From JACQFZ01 sp045810625 (GTDB lineage: Bacteria > Pseudomonadota > Gammaproteobacteria > Acidiferrobacterales > Sulfurifustaceae): a stretch of 64,000 nt of DNA. The stretch spans positions 51,904 through 115,903 of the forward strand of contig JBJMVQ010000040.1 of the NCBI GenBank assembly GCA_045810625.1, read 5' to 3'. The position numbers and the translations under genes are program-made. The notes below the pieces were generated by a model. It did no database searches. It had not been told where the DNA came from and worked only from the letters and a program-made list of their open reading frames with translations. Position 1 is the stretch's first letter, and each line of letters begins with the position of its first letter. Below are positions 51,701 to 61,697 of the stretch, in pieces.

Positions 51701-53809
51701 TCAATGGCTCGCAGCGCGCAATTGCTTCTTGGCGGCAGCGACGACGTGAGCGGGTTCGAACCCGAAGTGCTGGGCGACGACCTTCATCGGTGCGGACAGC
51801 CCGAAGGTGTGCACGCCGAGGATCGTCCCGCCCGAACCGGTATAGCGTTCCCAACCGAAGCCGGACGCTTCTTCAACCGCAACGCGCGCGGTTACCGCTG
51901 GAGGCAACACGCTATCGCGATACTCCTGGCTCTGATGCTCGAACAGCTCCCACGAAGCCATGCTGACCACGCGCGCCTTAATACCTTCCGACGCCAGTTG
52001 CTCGTAAGCGGCGATGCAGAGCGAGACTTCGCTGCCGGTCGCGAGCAGCAACACCTCGGGCCGCCGGTTCGGGGCGTCCGCGAGTACGTAAGCCCCGCGC
52101 GCGACGCCGCTCGCCGGCGCGTACTTGGTGCGGTCCAACGTCGGAAGCGCCTGCCGCGTCAGCACCAGGCTGACCGGCCGATCCTTGATCTGCATGGCCA
52201 CCCGCCAAGCTTCGACCACTTCGTTGGCATCGGCCGGGCGCAACAAAATCATGCCGGGCATCGCGCGAAACGACGCGAGTTGCTCGATCGGCTGATGCGT
52301 CGGTCCGTCCTCGCCCATGCTGATCGAGTCATGCGTCCAGATGAAGATGACCGGTAGTTCCATCATCGCACTGAGCCGCAATGCGCCCCGGCAGTAGTCG
52401 GTGAAGACGAGGAAGCTCGCGGCATAGGGCCGCAATTTTGCCAGGCTCAATCCGCTCGCGACGGAGCACATCGCGTGCTCGCGGACACCGAAATGAAAGT
52501 TCCGCCCGCGGTAGTCGCCCTCCGCGCCCGGCGCCTGAAACGCGCCGGCGAAGTCGAAGCTCAAGTGCGTCTTCGTTGAAGGCGCGAGGTCCGCCGCGCC
52601 GCCGAGCAGCCAGGGGATTTTTTGGGCGATGGCGTTCAACACTTGGCCGGATGAGTCGCGCGTCGCGATGCCCTTCGCATCGGCCGGAAAAACAGGCAGC
52701 GCGCTGTCCCAACCGTCCGGCAAGTCGCGATGCTGTATTCGATCGATCTGGTCGGCGAGGTCCGGATATTGCTTGCGGTACGCTTCGAACAACTGGTGCC
52801 AGGCAGCGCGCGCGGTTGCACCGCGCCGGCCGACGTGCTCCTTGAAGTGTGTCGTCACGCCGGCCGGGATGTAGAACTGCGCGTCGGGATCCCAGCCGTA
52901 AAATTCCTTCGCGAGTCGCGCCTCTTGCGCACCCAGCGGTTCGCCGTGGGCTTCGCGCGTGTCCTGTTTATGCGGCGCACCATAGCCAATGTGGCTTTGC
53001 ACGATGATCAACGTAGGCCGATCGTGCGTATCGAGAAATGTTTGGAAAGCCCGGGTCAACATCTCCAGATCGTTGGCATCGCTGACGCGCACGACGTTCC
53101 ACCCGTAGCCGAGAAAACGGGCCGCCACGTCTTCGGTGAACGTAAGGCTCGTTGGACCCTCGATCGTGACGTGGTTGTCGTCGTAGACCCAGCAGAGGTT
53201 GGCCAATTTGAGGTGACCGGCGAGCGATGCCGCTTCGCTGCTGACCCCCTCCATCATGTCGCCATCGCCGCAAAGCGCATACACGCGGTAGTCGAATAGT
53301 TCGTGGCCAGGCCGGTTGTAGGTGGCGGCGAGCCAGCGCTCCGCAATTGCCATGCCGACGCTTGTCGCCGCGCCCTGTCCGAGCGGCCCGGTGGTCGTTT
53401 CCACTCCCGACGTCCAGCCATACTCCGGATGACCCGTGCAACGGCTGCCGGCCTGGCGGAACGTTTTAATGTCGTCGAGCGTCACGGCGAGCCGATCGCG
53501 GTGTTCGTAAGACGCGTTCATGGCCTTGACGCCGCAGAGGTGCAGCACGCTGTAGAGCACCATTGACGCATGGCCGGCCGAGAGCACGAACCGATCGCGG
53601 TTCGGCCAGTTCGGATCTTGCGGGTCGAAGCCAAGAAAACGTTGCCAGAGGCAGTAGACCGTCGGCGCGGCGTCCATCGGCGTGCCGGGGTGGCCGGACT
53701 GTGCCTTTTGCACGGCATCGATCGAAAGCGCGCGGATCGTGTTGACGCAGAGCTTGTCCAGTTGAGCCGCGGTCGTGCTGCGCGCCGCCGTTTCCTCGCC
53801 GACGTTCAT
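51701..53809 (-). CDS. tkt: Transketolase
   Basis: 702 aa, full length. TPP-binding motif GDGDMMEGVSSEAASLAGHL and DNHVTIEG; the pyrimidine domain has FGVREHAMCSVASGL and MGEDGPTHQPIEQLASFRAM; a C-terminal domain completes it. The start overlaps pgi by 4 bases. Confidence 0.96.
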   Translation of the reverse strand: MNVGEETAARSTTAAQLDKLCVNTIRALSIDAVQKAQSGHPGTPMDAAPTVYCLWQRFLGFDPQDPNWPNRDRFVLSAGHASMVLYSVLHLCGVKAMNASYEHRDRLAVTLDDIKTFRQAGSRCTGHPEYGWTSGVETTTGPLGQGAATSVGMAIAERWLAATYNRPGHELFDYRVYALCGDGDMMEGVSSEAASLAGHLKLANLCWVYDDNHVTIEGPTSLTFTEDVAARFLGYGWNVVRVSDANDLEMLTRAFQTFLDTHDRPTLIIVQSHIGYGAPHKQDTREAHGEPLGAQEARLAKEFYGWDPDAQFYIPAGVTTHFKEHVGRRGATARAAWHQLFEAYRKQYPDLADQIDRIQHRDLPDGWDSALPVFPADAKGIATRDSSGQVLNAIAQKIPWLLGGAADLAPSTKTHLSFDFAGAFQAPGAEGDYRGRNFHFGVREHAMCSVASGLSLAKLRPYAASFLVFTDYCRGALRLSAMMELPVIFIWTHDSISMGEDGPTHQPIEQLASFRAMPGMILLRPADANEVVEAWRVAMQIKDRPVSLVLTRQALPTLDRTKYAPASGVARGAYVLADAPNRRPEVLLLATGSEVSLCIAAYEQLASEGIKARVVSMASWELFEHQSQEYRDSVLPPAVTARVAVEEASGFGWERYTGSGGTILGVHTFGLSAPMKVVAQHFGFEPAHVVAAAKKQLRAASH

Positions 53810-55458
53810 GACGGCGCTCGCCGGAGTCGGCGATAGCGCCGAATGAGCGTGTTGGTCGAACTGTCATGCCGCGGCGCCGGCTCGTCTTCACCCACAAGCT
53901 CGGACATCGTGCGCTGCGCCAACGCTTTGCCGAGCTCGACACCCCACTGATCGAATGAATCGATGTTCCAGATCGTGCCTTGGGTGAAGACGCTGTGCTC
54001 GTAAAGTGCGATCAGCGCTCCCAATGTTTGCGGCGTGAGGCGCTCGGCGAGCAACGTGTTGGTCGGGCGATTGCCCTCGAACACGCGGTGCGGTACCAGC
54101 CAATCAGGGATGCCATCGGCTTTCACTTCATCCGCCGACTTGCCGAATGCCAGCGCCTCGGTTTGGGCGAACAAGTTTGACATCAATAAATCATGATGTT
54201 CGCCGATGGGGTTCAGGGATTGGCAGAAACCGATGAAGTCGCATGGCACGCAGCGGGTCCCTTGATGTATCAGCTGATAGAACGAGTGTTGGCCGTTGGT
54301 GCCCGGCTCGCCCCACACGATGGGAGCGGTTTGGTAGTCGACGCGGACGCCGTCGCATGTGACGTGCTTACCGTTACTCTCCATCGTCAGTTGCTGCAGA
54401 TAGGCCGGGAAGCGCTTGAGCGACTGCGCGTAAGGCAACACCGCGACGGTCTCAGCGCCGAGAAAGTTGTTGTTCCAGACCGCGAGCAACCCCATGAGTG
54501 CCGGCAAGTTGCGGTCAAAGGGGGCGCTGCGGAAATGCTCATCGAGCGCGCGGAAACCGGCGAGCATGGCGCGAAAGTTTTCCGCGCCGATCGCGATCAT
54601 GGTAGAGAGCCCGACCGCCGAATCCATCGAGTAACGGCCACCGACCCAGTCCCAGAAACCGAACATGTTGGCGGTGTCGATGCCGAAGCTCGTCACCGCG
54701 TCGGCGTTGGTCGAAACCGCCACGAAGTGCCTCGCGACGGCTCGATCGTCGCCGAGCTTGCGCAAGGTCCAGGCGCGGGCGGTACGCGCGTTCGTCAGCG
54801 TCTCGAGCGTCGTGAAAGTTTTCGAACATACGATAAACAACGTCTCTTCGGGATCGAGGTCGTGCGTTGCTTCTTCGAAATCGGTGCCGTCCATGTTGGA
54901 GACGAACCGCAGCTGCAGGCTGGCCTGGCTGTAATGGCGCAACGCTTCGTACGCCATCGCCGGGCCGAGATCGGAGCCGCCGATGCCGATATTGACGATG
55001 TTGCGGATGCGCCTGCCCGTATATCCGCGCCATTCCCCGCTACGGACCTGCTCGGAGAAGGCAGCCATGCGACCGAGCACCGCGTGCACTTCGGACACGA
55101 CGTCGCGGCCGTCGACGGCGATCCGCGCATTCTTCGGCGCACGCAATGCGACATGCAGCGCGGCGCGCTTTTCCGTTGCGTTGACGGCCTCGCCTGCGAA
55201 CATCGCGGCCATCCGTTCGCGCAGGCGGCACTCCTCGGCGAGATTCACCAGCAGCCCGATTGTTTCTCCGGTGATGCGGTTCTTGGAGTAATCGAGGTAA
55301 ATCCCGGCCGCTTCGCACGCGAAGCGCTCGCCGCGACCGGGATCGCGGTCGAAGAGCTGGCGCAGAGACAAATGGCGCACGGTTTGGCAGTGCGCCTCGA
55401 GCGCCTGCCATGCGCGCACGTGCGTTCGCGGCAGCGTTGAAGCCGAATGCGCGGTCAT
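53806..55458 (-). CDS. pgi: Glucose-6-phosphate isomerase
   Basis: 550 aa. Signatures NIGIGGSDLGPAMAYEALR, GGRYSMDSAVGLSTM and the C-terminal SFDQWGVELGKALAQR, with Glu in MESNGKHVT. Cytoplasmic isomerisation of glucose-6-P and fructose-6-P. It overlaps tal by 4 bases. Confidence 0.96.
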   Translation of the reverse strand: MTAHSASTLPRTHVRAWQALEAHCQTVRHLSLRQLFDRDPGRGERFACEAAGIYLDYSKNRITGETIGLLVNLAEECRLRERMAAMFAGEAVNATEKRAALHVALRAPKNARIAVDGRDVVSEVHAVLGRMAAFSEQVRSGEWRGYTGRRIRNIVNIGIGGSDLGPAMAYEALRHYSQASLQLRFVSNMDGTDFEEATHDLDPEETLFIVCSKTFTTLETLTNARTARAWTLRKLGDDRAVARHFVAVSTNADAVTSFGIDTANMFGFWDWVGGRYSMDSAVGLSTMIAIGAENFRAMLAGFRALDEHFRSAPFDRNLPALMGLLAVWNNNFLGAETVAVLPYAQSLKRFPAYLQQLTMESNGKHVTCDGVRVDYQTAPIVWGEPGTNGQHSFYQLIHQGTRCVPCDFIGFCQSLNPIGEHHDLLMSNLFAQTEALAFGKSADEVKADGIPDWLVPHRVFEGNRPTNTLLAERLTPQTLGALIALYEHSVFTQGTIWNIDSFDQWGVELGKALAQRTMSELVGEDEPAPRHDSSTNTLIRRYRRLRRAPS

Positions 55459-56558
55459 CCTCGCCCTCCGGCTCGATGCGCTTGCGTGAGCGTGGCGCGC
55501 TTCGTATCGAGGCGGCTCATGAGATCCGCCCAGGACTTGGCGAAGGCCCGCGTTCCGGCCTGTTGCAGTTGAACGGCGAGCTCCGCGTCGTTCACCCCGG
55601 CGCGAGCAAATTCCGCGAGCACTTCTTCCGCGTCGCCGCCATCGACCGGCATCACGTCTTTCACCTGGCCGTGCGCCGCGAATGCACGCAATGTTTTCTC
55701 GGGTAACGTATTGATCGTGTCCGGCGCCGCGAGCGCTTCGACGTAGAGCGTGTCCGGCGCGCTCGGGTCTTTCGTGCCCGTGCTGGCCCAGAGCAGGCGT
55801 TGTGGCTGAGCGCTGGCGTTGGCGAGCGTGCGCCAGCGCACCGACGTCAGTAATTCGCGGTACGCGCGGTACGTGCGTCGCGCGATGGCTATGCCGAGGC
55901 GGTTCCGCAGGCTGTTCGGCACCCTGTCGGCGACCGCGGCGTCCCAGCGGCTGACGAAAATCGACGCGGCCGAGCCGACCACCGGGTCGAGGCCGGCGGC
56001 GATGCGCCGTTCGATGCCGCGCATGTAGGCTTCGGCGGACGCGATGTACTGCTCGCGCGAGAACAGCAACGTGACGTTGACCGGCACACCGGCGAAGATC
56101 GCTTCCTCTATCGCGGGTATGCCGGCCGGGGTGCCGGGGATCTTGATGAAGAGGTTCGGGCGCTGCGCACGCACATGAAACTCTATAGCCGCCTTGACGC
56201 TGCCGGCAGTGTCCTCCGAGAGCAGCGGCGACAACTCCAGCGACACCCAGCCGTCGACGCCGTCCGTGGCGTCGTGAATCGGGCGGAAAAGATCCGCGGC
56301 TTGCACCAAATCCTCCAACGCCAGTTCATAGAACAGCGCCTCACCCGACATGCCGGTGGCCGCCTTTTGGTCGATCGCCTCGTCATAGAAGTCGGCGTCC
56401 TTGATCGCCTTGTCAAAGATCGTGGGGTTGGAGGTCAGCCCCGTTACCGAATAATCGTCCATGTAGCGGCGCAGCCCGCCGCTGGTCAGGAGTCCGCGCG
56501 TGATGTTGTCGAGCCAAAGACTCTGGCCGAGATCATGCAGCTTCTGTGTCGTCTTCAT
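55455..56558 (-). CDS. tal: Transaldolase
   Basis: 367 aa, the longer (subfamily 2) bacterial type. The Schiff-base lysine is in RPNLFIKIPGTPAGIPAIEE, and the N-terminal motif is SNPTIFDKAIKD. It overlaps both neighbours by 4 bases. Confidence 0.95.
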   Translation of the reverse strand: MKTTQKLHDLGQSLWLDNITRGLLTSGGLRRYMDDYSVTGLTSNPTIFDKAIKDADFYDEAIDQKAATGMSGEALFYELALEDLVQAADLFRPIHDATDGVDGWVSLELSPLLSEDTAGSVKAAIEFHVRAQRPNLFIKIPGTPAGIPAIEEAIFAGVPVNVTLLFSREQYIASAEAYMRGIERRIAAGLDPVVGSAASIFVSRWDAAVADRVPNSLRNRLGIAIARRTYRAYRELLTSVRWRTLANASAQPQRLLWASTGTKDPSAPDTLYVEALAAPDTINTLPEKTLRAFAAHGQVKDVMPVDGGDAEEVLAEFARAGVNDAELAVQLQQAGTRAFAKSWADLMSRLDTKRATLTQAHRAGGRG

Positions 56559-57361
56559 CGTTCCTCCTGTTCATTTGGCCGTCCTACCGAACCGATCGGA
56601 TGGCCGGCCGTTAAACACAGCGGGTCGGGTCTGCTCTGGCGCACACCGGGAGTTTGCGCATCCGCGTCTCCGTTTTCCGGCCGCGGCTCGCGGAAAGCGG
56701 CATGGTCGGAGACTTCCTCGATCAGACAGTCGATGCGTTCGATCGTCACGTCGGCCGGCGAATAGGCGGCGGTGATTTTGGCGTCCAGTGCGTAGTGGCC
56801 CTGGCGTGGGAAAACGGTCGTCAGACGATTCCCCCAAATCCTTTTCATCGCCGCCAGAATGCGCAGCTTGTCATCCACCATGACGTAGTGACCGGCCGGG
56901 TAACGTTGCTCGACGTCATCCAGCATTTGTTCCTTGTGCAGATAAATCAGTACTCGCCCGTCGACCGCGTCCCACAGCCCCGATCGTTGAATCTTGCGCG
57001 GCTGGAATACGACATCGCCGTCCGACAGGATGACCGTCTCCCCCCAATTGCGAAGATGGGCGATGACATCGAGCGCGCCGGGATAAAGCCGCTCGGCGAA
57101 CGGATAGTCGACCAGGAACGCGGACATGAGCAGCAACCGCGGATCGGTAAGGGCCGCGAGCCGGTAACGTTGCAAGGCGCCCAGGTAATCCGCGTAGCCG
57201 AGCTCGGCGCGCAGCGCTTCGAAAATACTCCAGTATCGGTCTCGGCTGTCGCCACCGAACTGGTGCAACAGATAATCGTCGAGATCGGCCGCGATGCGAT
57301 CGTTATCGAGCAACGTGTTATCTACATCGAGCAGAAACACGACTTCGCGCGCGGTCCTCAT
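56555..57361 (-). CDS. HAD-superfamily hydrolase
   Basis: 268 aa from the ATG at 57361, overlapping zwf by 4 bases; the longer frame upstream is the zwf shadow. Motif I FLLDVDNTLLDND, motif II VILSDGDVV, and motif IV-like YVMVDDKLRIL. The C-terminal 40 residues are low-complexity. Probably a sugar-phosphate phosphatase, given its place between zwf and tal; the substrate is unknown. Confidence 0.8.
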   Translation of the reverse strand: MRTAREVVFLLDVDNTLLDNDRIAADLDDYLLHQFGGDSRDRYWSIFEALRAELGYADYLGALQRYRLAALTDPRLLLMSAFLVDYPFAERLYPGALDVIAHLRNWGETVILSDGDVVFQPRKIQRSGLWDAVDGRVLIYLHKEQMLDDVEQRYPAGHYVMVDDKLRILAAMKRIWGNRLTTVFPRQGHYALDAKITAAYSPADVTIERIDCLIEEVSDHAAFREPRPENGDADAQTPGVRQSRPDPLCLTAGHPIGSVGRPNEQEER

Positions 57362-58824
57362 ACGGTTCCCTCCGCCGGTAGCGTGCCGGGCCGATCGTCG
57401 GCGAGGGCGGGCACCGGACGCTTCGCGCCGGGCGGCGCAACCGCGGCGCCGCTGTCTCGCCGTCGGCACGGGTTGCGCCAACCGCCGTTGCCGTTGATCC
57501 GCTCAGCGTCGGGAGGTCCCCACGTATGGGGCAGGTACTCGACGGGTGGCGGCGCGTTTTTCAGAATCGGCTCGACGACACGCCACGCGGCCTCCACGCA
57601 GTCGGCGCGGGTGAAGAGCGAACCGTCTCCGCGCAGCGCATCACCGAGCAGGCGTTCATACGGCGTCATGGCATCGCCCGATTGTTCATCGACGATCAGC
57701 TCGGCGTCTTTGCCTGCCATGGCTTCGCCGGGCGCCTTGATTCGTGCCCCGAGTGCGATAAGCGCATCCGGGCTGAGTCGAAAGCGAAAGTAATTCGGTT
57801 CGCTCGATTTCAAATCGTCGAAAACGATTTGCCTGGGTTGCTTGAGCTCGACCACGACTTCGGTGGCCGTAACGGGAAGTTGCTTGCCGGCGCGAATGTA
57901 GAACGGGACGCCCGCCCAGCGCTGCGTATCGATGAGCAATCGCAGCGCGACGAACGTCTCGACTTGCGAATTTGCCGACACCCCGGCTTCATCGCGATAC
58001 CCGCGAAACTGCCCGCGCACGACGTCTTGGTGGGCCAGCGGCCGTATCGCGCCGAAGATTCGCCGCTTCTCGTCATGCATGGCATCCGCGCTGGCGTTGG
58101 CCGGCGGCTCCATCGTGAGCAGCGCAATGACCTGCAACACGTGATTCTGCACCACGTCGCGGACCGTCCCGACCTCTTCATAAAAACGTCCCCGGCCCTG
58201 CACGCCGAAATTTTCGGCCATGGTGATCTGCACGCTCGCGATGTAGTCGCGATTCCAGATCGGTTCCAGAAAGGCATTCGCGAAGCGAAAGTAGAGCAGA
58301 TTTTCAACCGGCTCCTTGCCGAGGTAGTGATCGATGCGAAACACCGAAGTCTCGGGGAAAACGGCGTGAAGCGCCCGGTTGAGCGAGCGCGCCGAGGCAA
58401 GGTCTCGGCCGAAAGGTTTCTCGACGATCACGCGGGCGTTCTTGGCGCAGCCCGACCGCGCCAATCCCGTGATCACGGCGTCGAACAGGCTGGGCGGGAT
58501 CGCGAGGTAGTGCAATGGCCGCTCGGCGTTGCCGAGCGCTTGGCGCAAGCGGTCGTAGGTCGACGGGTCGTTGTAGTCGCCGCTGATGTACTGCACTCGG
58601 GCGCAGAGCGTTGCAAACGCGCCGGCATCCAGAACGCCATGCCGCTCCAAGCTGTCGCGCATGCGTGCGATAAATTGCGCGTTCGTCCACGGAGACTTCG
58701 CCACACCGACGATCCGCGTTTCGAGACGACCGCGTCGAGTTAGCGCCTGAAGCGCCGGAAAAATCTGCTTGTACGCCAAATCGCCGCTGGCGCCGAAGAA
58801 GACGAAGGCGTCCGCCGGCGTCAT
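57358..58824 (-). CDS. zwf: Glucose-6-phosphate 1-dehydrogenase
   Basis: 488 aa. NADP loop FFGASGDLAYKQIFPAL, substrate site RIDHYLGKEPVENLL and EVGTVRDVVQNHVLQ. The C-terminal 45 residues are a Pro/Ala/Arg-rich extension after the normal end (NPCRRRDSGAAV and on). It makes 6-phosphogluconolactone; no pgl gene is adjacent. It overlaps gnd by 4 bases. Confidence 0.94.
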   Translation of the reverse strand: MTPADAFVFFGASGDLAYKQIFPALQALTRRGRLETRIVGVAKSPWTNAQFIARMRDSLERHGVLDAGAFATLCARVQYISGDYNDPSTYDRLRQALGNAERPLHYLAIPPSLFDAVITGLARSGCAKNARVIVEKPFGRDLASARSLNRALHAVFPETSVFRIDHYLGKEPVENLLYFRFANAFLEPIWNRDYIASVQITMAENFGVQGRGRFYEEVGTVRDVVQNHVLQVIALLTMEPPANASADAMHDEKRRIFGAIRPLAHQDVVRGQFRGYRDEAGVSANSQVETFVALRLLIDTQRWAGVPFYIRAGKQLPVTATEVVVELKQPRQIVFDDLKSSEPNYFRFRLSPDALIALGARIKAPGEAMAGKDAELIVDEQSGDAMTPYERLLGDALRGDGSLFTRADCVEAAWRVVEPILKNAPPPVEYLPHTWGPPDAERINGNGGWRNPCRRRDSGAAVAPPGAKRPVPALADDRPGTLPAEGTV

Positions 58825-59855
58825 CGTCGCGCCTCCGCGCTACGAGTTGCGGTTTCCGCGTGCCCGCCGAACTCTCGCCGCATTGCCGACAATACCCGAT
58901 CGGCAAAGTCCGCATTGCCGCGCGAGTTGAAGCGCTCATAAAGCGCCGCGCTAAGGACCGGAGCCGGCACGCCCTCATCGATGGCAGCCGCTATCGTCCA
59001 CCGCCCTTCGCCGGAGTCCGCCACGTGGCCCGCGTAGTTTGTCAAACCGGGATCATTGAAAAGCGCTAGCGCGGTTAGATCGAGCAACCAGGAGCCGACC
59101 ACGCTACCGCGACGCCACACTTCTGCGATCTCGGGCAGATCGAAGTCATATCGGTAATATTCCGGGTCCCGCAGCGGGGTCGTCTCGGCATCGTTACGGC
59201 GCGATTGAGCGCCGGCATTGGCGTTACGCAAGATGTTCAGCCCCTCGGCGAATGCCGCCATGACGCCGTACTCGATCCCGTTATGGATCATCTTGACGAA
59301 GTGTCCAGCGCCGTGCGGCCCACAATGCAGGTAGCCTTGTTCGGCTGTCCCCTCGCGCCGTTGCCGGCCGGGTGTGCGCGGCGCGGCATCGATGCCGGGC
59401 GCGAGCGTTGAAAAAATGGGGGAAAGATATTTCACGATTCGCGTCTCGCCGCCGATCATCAAGCAGTACCCGCGATCGAGTCCCGCGACGCCACCGCTGG
59501 TTCCAACGTCGACGTAGTGCACGTGCCGGGATTTCAGCTCCGTGGCACGCCGAATATCGTCGCGATAATGGGAATTGCCGCCATCGACGACGATGTCACC
59601 GGCGTCGAGAAACGGTACCAACGTTGCTAGCGCTTGATCGACCCGCGCCGCGGGCAGCATGAGCCACACCGTGCGCGGTTTGGTCAGCCGGGCGACGAGC
59701 GCCTCGAGGGACGCCGCCCCGACCGCCTGTTGCACAGCCAGTTTTTCCACGGCGCTGGCGCGCACGTCATACACCACGCATTCGTGGCCGCCCTTCATGA
59801 GACGTCGCGCCATGCTGGCGCCCATCCGTCCCAACCCAATCAGCCCGAGTTGCAT
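58821..59855 (-). CDS. gnd: 6-phosphogluconate dehydrogenase, decarboxylating (short type)
   Basis: 344 aa from the ATG at 59855. NAD(P) loop LGLIGLGRMGASMARRL, VVDGGNSHYRDD, and substrate motifs GPHGAGHFVKMIHNGIEYG. Length and the IHNGIEYG form fit the short YqeC/GndA-like subfamily, about 130 residues shorter than E. coli Gnd. A charged insert (about 180-200, PRTPGRQRREGTAEQG) follows the second domain. Confidence 0.92.
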   Translation of the reverse strand: MQLGLIGLGRMGASMARRLMKGGHECVVYDVRASAVEKLAVQQAVGAASLEALVARLTKPRTVWLMLPAARVDQALATLVPFLDAGDIVVDGGNSHYRDDIRRATELKSRHVHYVDVGTSGGVAGLDRGYCLMIGGETRIVKYLSPIFSTLAPGIDAAPRTPGRQRREGTAEQGYLHCGPHGAGHFVKMIHNGIEYGVMAAFAEGLNILRNANAGAQSRRNDAETTPLRDPEYYRYDFDLPEIAEVWRRGSVVGSWLLDLTALALFNDPGLTNYAGHVADSGEGRWTIAAAIDEGVPAPVLSAALYERFNSRGNADFADRVLSAMRREFGGHAETATRSAEARR

Positions 59856-59874
59856 CTTAAGCCTCCGCCTGGAG

Positions 59875-60846
59875 TCACATACTCTGTTGTCGAACCGTTT
59901 CGCCGGATCGAGGATGGCGCACGTCATCGTAGGGAGCGGCGTGGATCAGGCCTTTCGCGAGGAGACTTCCGCCAAGAGCGCAGAAATAAAGATAACCGCG
60001 GCGATCGCCGAAGCGCTCGATAACGCGGCCAAGCGATGTGCGTGGGCTCAGACGCAACAACGCACGCAACCCGCGCTCGGCGCCAACGTCCCCCGGCGGG
60101 AACACGTCGATGCGACCGAGCCCGCGAAGCAGCACGAGCGCCGCGCTCCACGGTCCGATGCCCGGCAGATCGACGAGGCGTCTGAGCGCATCCGGCGTAC
60201 TCATGCCGACAAGCTCTGCTTCGCTCAGCGTGCCCGAGGTAATTATGCGAGCGAGATAACTCAGCGTTTGAGCTTTTTGCGCGCTCAGGCCGCATGACTG
60301 CAGCCGCTCGAGATGCGCAACGGCAATGCGCTGCGCTGCGGGGAACGCGTAGTAACGGCGCCCCTCGCGCTCGATCGACTCGCCGAATCGCTCGACCAGT
60401 CGTCCGACGATGGCGACGCCCGCGTCCAAACTCAGCTGCTGAAACGGAACCACGCTCGCGAAGGTCTCGAACAGATCGGCGAAACGCGGCGGCCGCATGC
60501 CGCGCAGCGCGAGAAGCGTAGATCGAAACGGTTGCCCGGCGTCGGCAAAGTGCGTTAGGCGTTCCGGATCGATATCCAAACCTAGTATCTTTCGCACCGC
60601 TTGACGCACGCACTGCTCCGTCGCCGCCGATACGTCGCCGCGGAAGGCGCAGCGAACGTCGGGGCGGTCGATCGTGCCGTGATTTTCCACCTCGACAAGT
60701 ACCGGATTCTTCGCCGTCGCGAACGCTCGCAGATAGCGGCCCTGTTCCCAGACGTCGACCCGGTTCGACAGCCGCCGCTGCAGCACGCGCACGGTCGCCT
60801 CGAGATGGAACGGCGCCCGCGTGCCGAGGGCCGACCGCCGCGTCAT
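59875..60846 (-). CDS. alkA: DNA-3-methyladenine glycosylase II (AlkA-type)
   Basis: 323 aa from the ATG at 60846, overlapping the OsmC stop as ATGA. HhH-GPD domain: LSAQKAQTLSYLARII, helix-hairpin-helix VDLPGIGPWSAALVLLRGLG and the catalytic aspartate in DVFPPGD. It excises alkylated bases. Its co-transcription with OsmC suggests a stress-repair unit. Confidence 0.88.
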   Translation of the reverse strand: MTRRSALGTRAPFHLEATVRVLQRRLSNRVDVWEQGRYLRAFATAKNPVLVEVENHGTIDRPDVRCAFRGDVSAATEQCVRQAVRKILGLDIDPERLTHFADAGQPFRSTLLALRGMRPPRFADLFETFASVVPFQQLSLDAGVAIVGRLVERFGESIEREGRRYYAFPAAQRIAVAHLERLQSCGLSAQKAQTLSYLARIITSGTLSEAELVGMSTPDALRRLVDLPGIGPWSAALVLLRGLGRIDVFPPGDVGAERGLRALLRLSPRTSLGRVIERFGDRRGYLYFCALGGSLLAKGLIHAAPYDDVRHPRSGETVRQQSM

Positions 60847-61274
60847 TGCGGACGAAGCCTGGCTTCGAGCGTGATCTCGGTGCCGGCGAGTGCTTTGGAT
60901 ACGGGACAGTTCGCCTTGGCGTTCTCCGCGTGCCGCTCGAACGTCGGCGCGTCGATGCTCGGTACACTGGCCTCGCACACCAGATGGCTCTTCGCTATCT
61001 GAAAACCGCCATCGTGCGGCCTGATCGTGACGTGGGCGGTGGCATCGACATAGCGCGGTTCAAAACCGGCTTCGCTCAAAATCAACGACAGCGCCATGGC
61101 GAAGCAGCTCGCGTGGGAGGCGCCCAACAGCTCTTCTGGATTCGTACCGCGGCCGTCCTCGAAGCGCGAGGCAAACGAATACGGACCTTTGAACATACCG
61201 CGCCCGAAGTCGACCGTGCCGGCTCCGTTCTTCAGATTTCCTTCCCAACGTGCGTGCGCTTGTCGTGTGGCCAT
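60843..61274 (-). CDS. OsmC-family peroxiredoxin
   Basis: 143 aa. The two redox cysteines are in LLGASHASCFAMALS and NAKANCPVSKAL, as in OsmC/Ohr hydroperoxide reductases. The N-terminus ARWEGNLKNGAGTV is typical of OsmC proper. Confidence 0.92.
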   Translation of the reverse strand: MATRQAHARWEGNLKNGAGTVDFGRGMFKGPYSFASRFEDGRGTNPEELLGASHASCFAMALSLILSEAGFEPRYVDATAHVTIRPHDGGFQIAKSHLVCEASVPSIDAPTFERHAENAKANCPVSKALAGTEITLEARLRPQ

Positions 61275-61301
61275 GATCGCTCCTTGGGTCGATATGTTCC
61301 T

Positions 61302-61697
61302 TCAGATCCTTCGCGACGATGCGTTCGTCCGTTTACTTCGCGGAGGCGTGCGGCTCCGTGCGGTGAGATAGTCACGCAGAACCCGGGCGCCGTTGTGTTC
61401 CATATCGCGAGCGCTATAGAGCAGCGTTACCGTGCCGCGTTTACTGGCATCGAGGATCGGCTGCCACGCACGGGGATTCGCGCTCAGCTCTTTCTTGTAG
61501 CGCCGCTGGAACTCGTCCCAGCGCTCCACGCGGTGATCGAACCACTGCCGCAGTTCCGTGCTCGGCGCGACCTCCTTCACCCAGGCGTCCGCGTCGAGAT
61601 CCTCTTTCTTTATGCCGCGCGGCCACAGACGCTCAACGAGGATCCGTCGGCCATCTCCGCGGGCGCCCGCTTCATACGTGCGCTTGATGCGAATCAT
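61302..61697 (-). CDS. DUF488 family protein
   Basis: 131 aa. RTYEAGARGDGRRILVERLW, then PRGIKKEDLDADAWVKEVAP and RWDEFQRRYKKEL, are diagnostic of the MarR-associated DUF488 proteins of unknown function. The start overlaps aconitase by 26 bases. Confidence 0.88.
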   Translation of the reverse strand: MIRIKRTYEAGARGDGRRILVERLWPRGIKKEDLDADAWVKEVAPSTELRQWFDHRVERWDEFQRRYKKELSANPRAWQPILDASKRGTVTLLYSARDMEHNGARVLRDYLTARSRTPPRSKRTNASSRRI

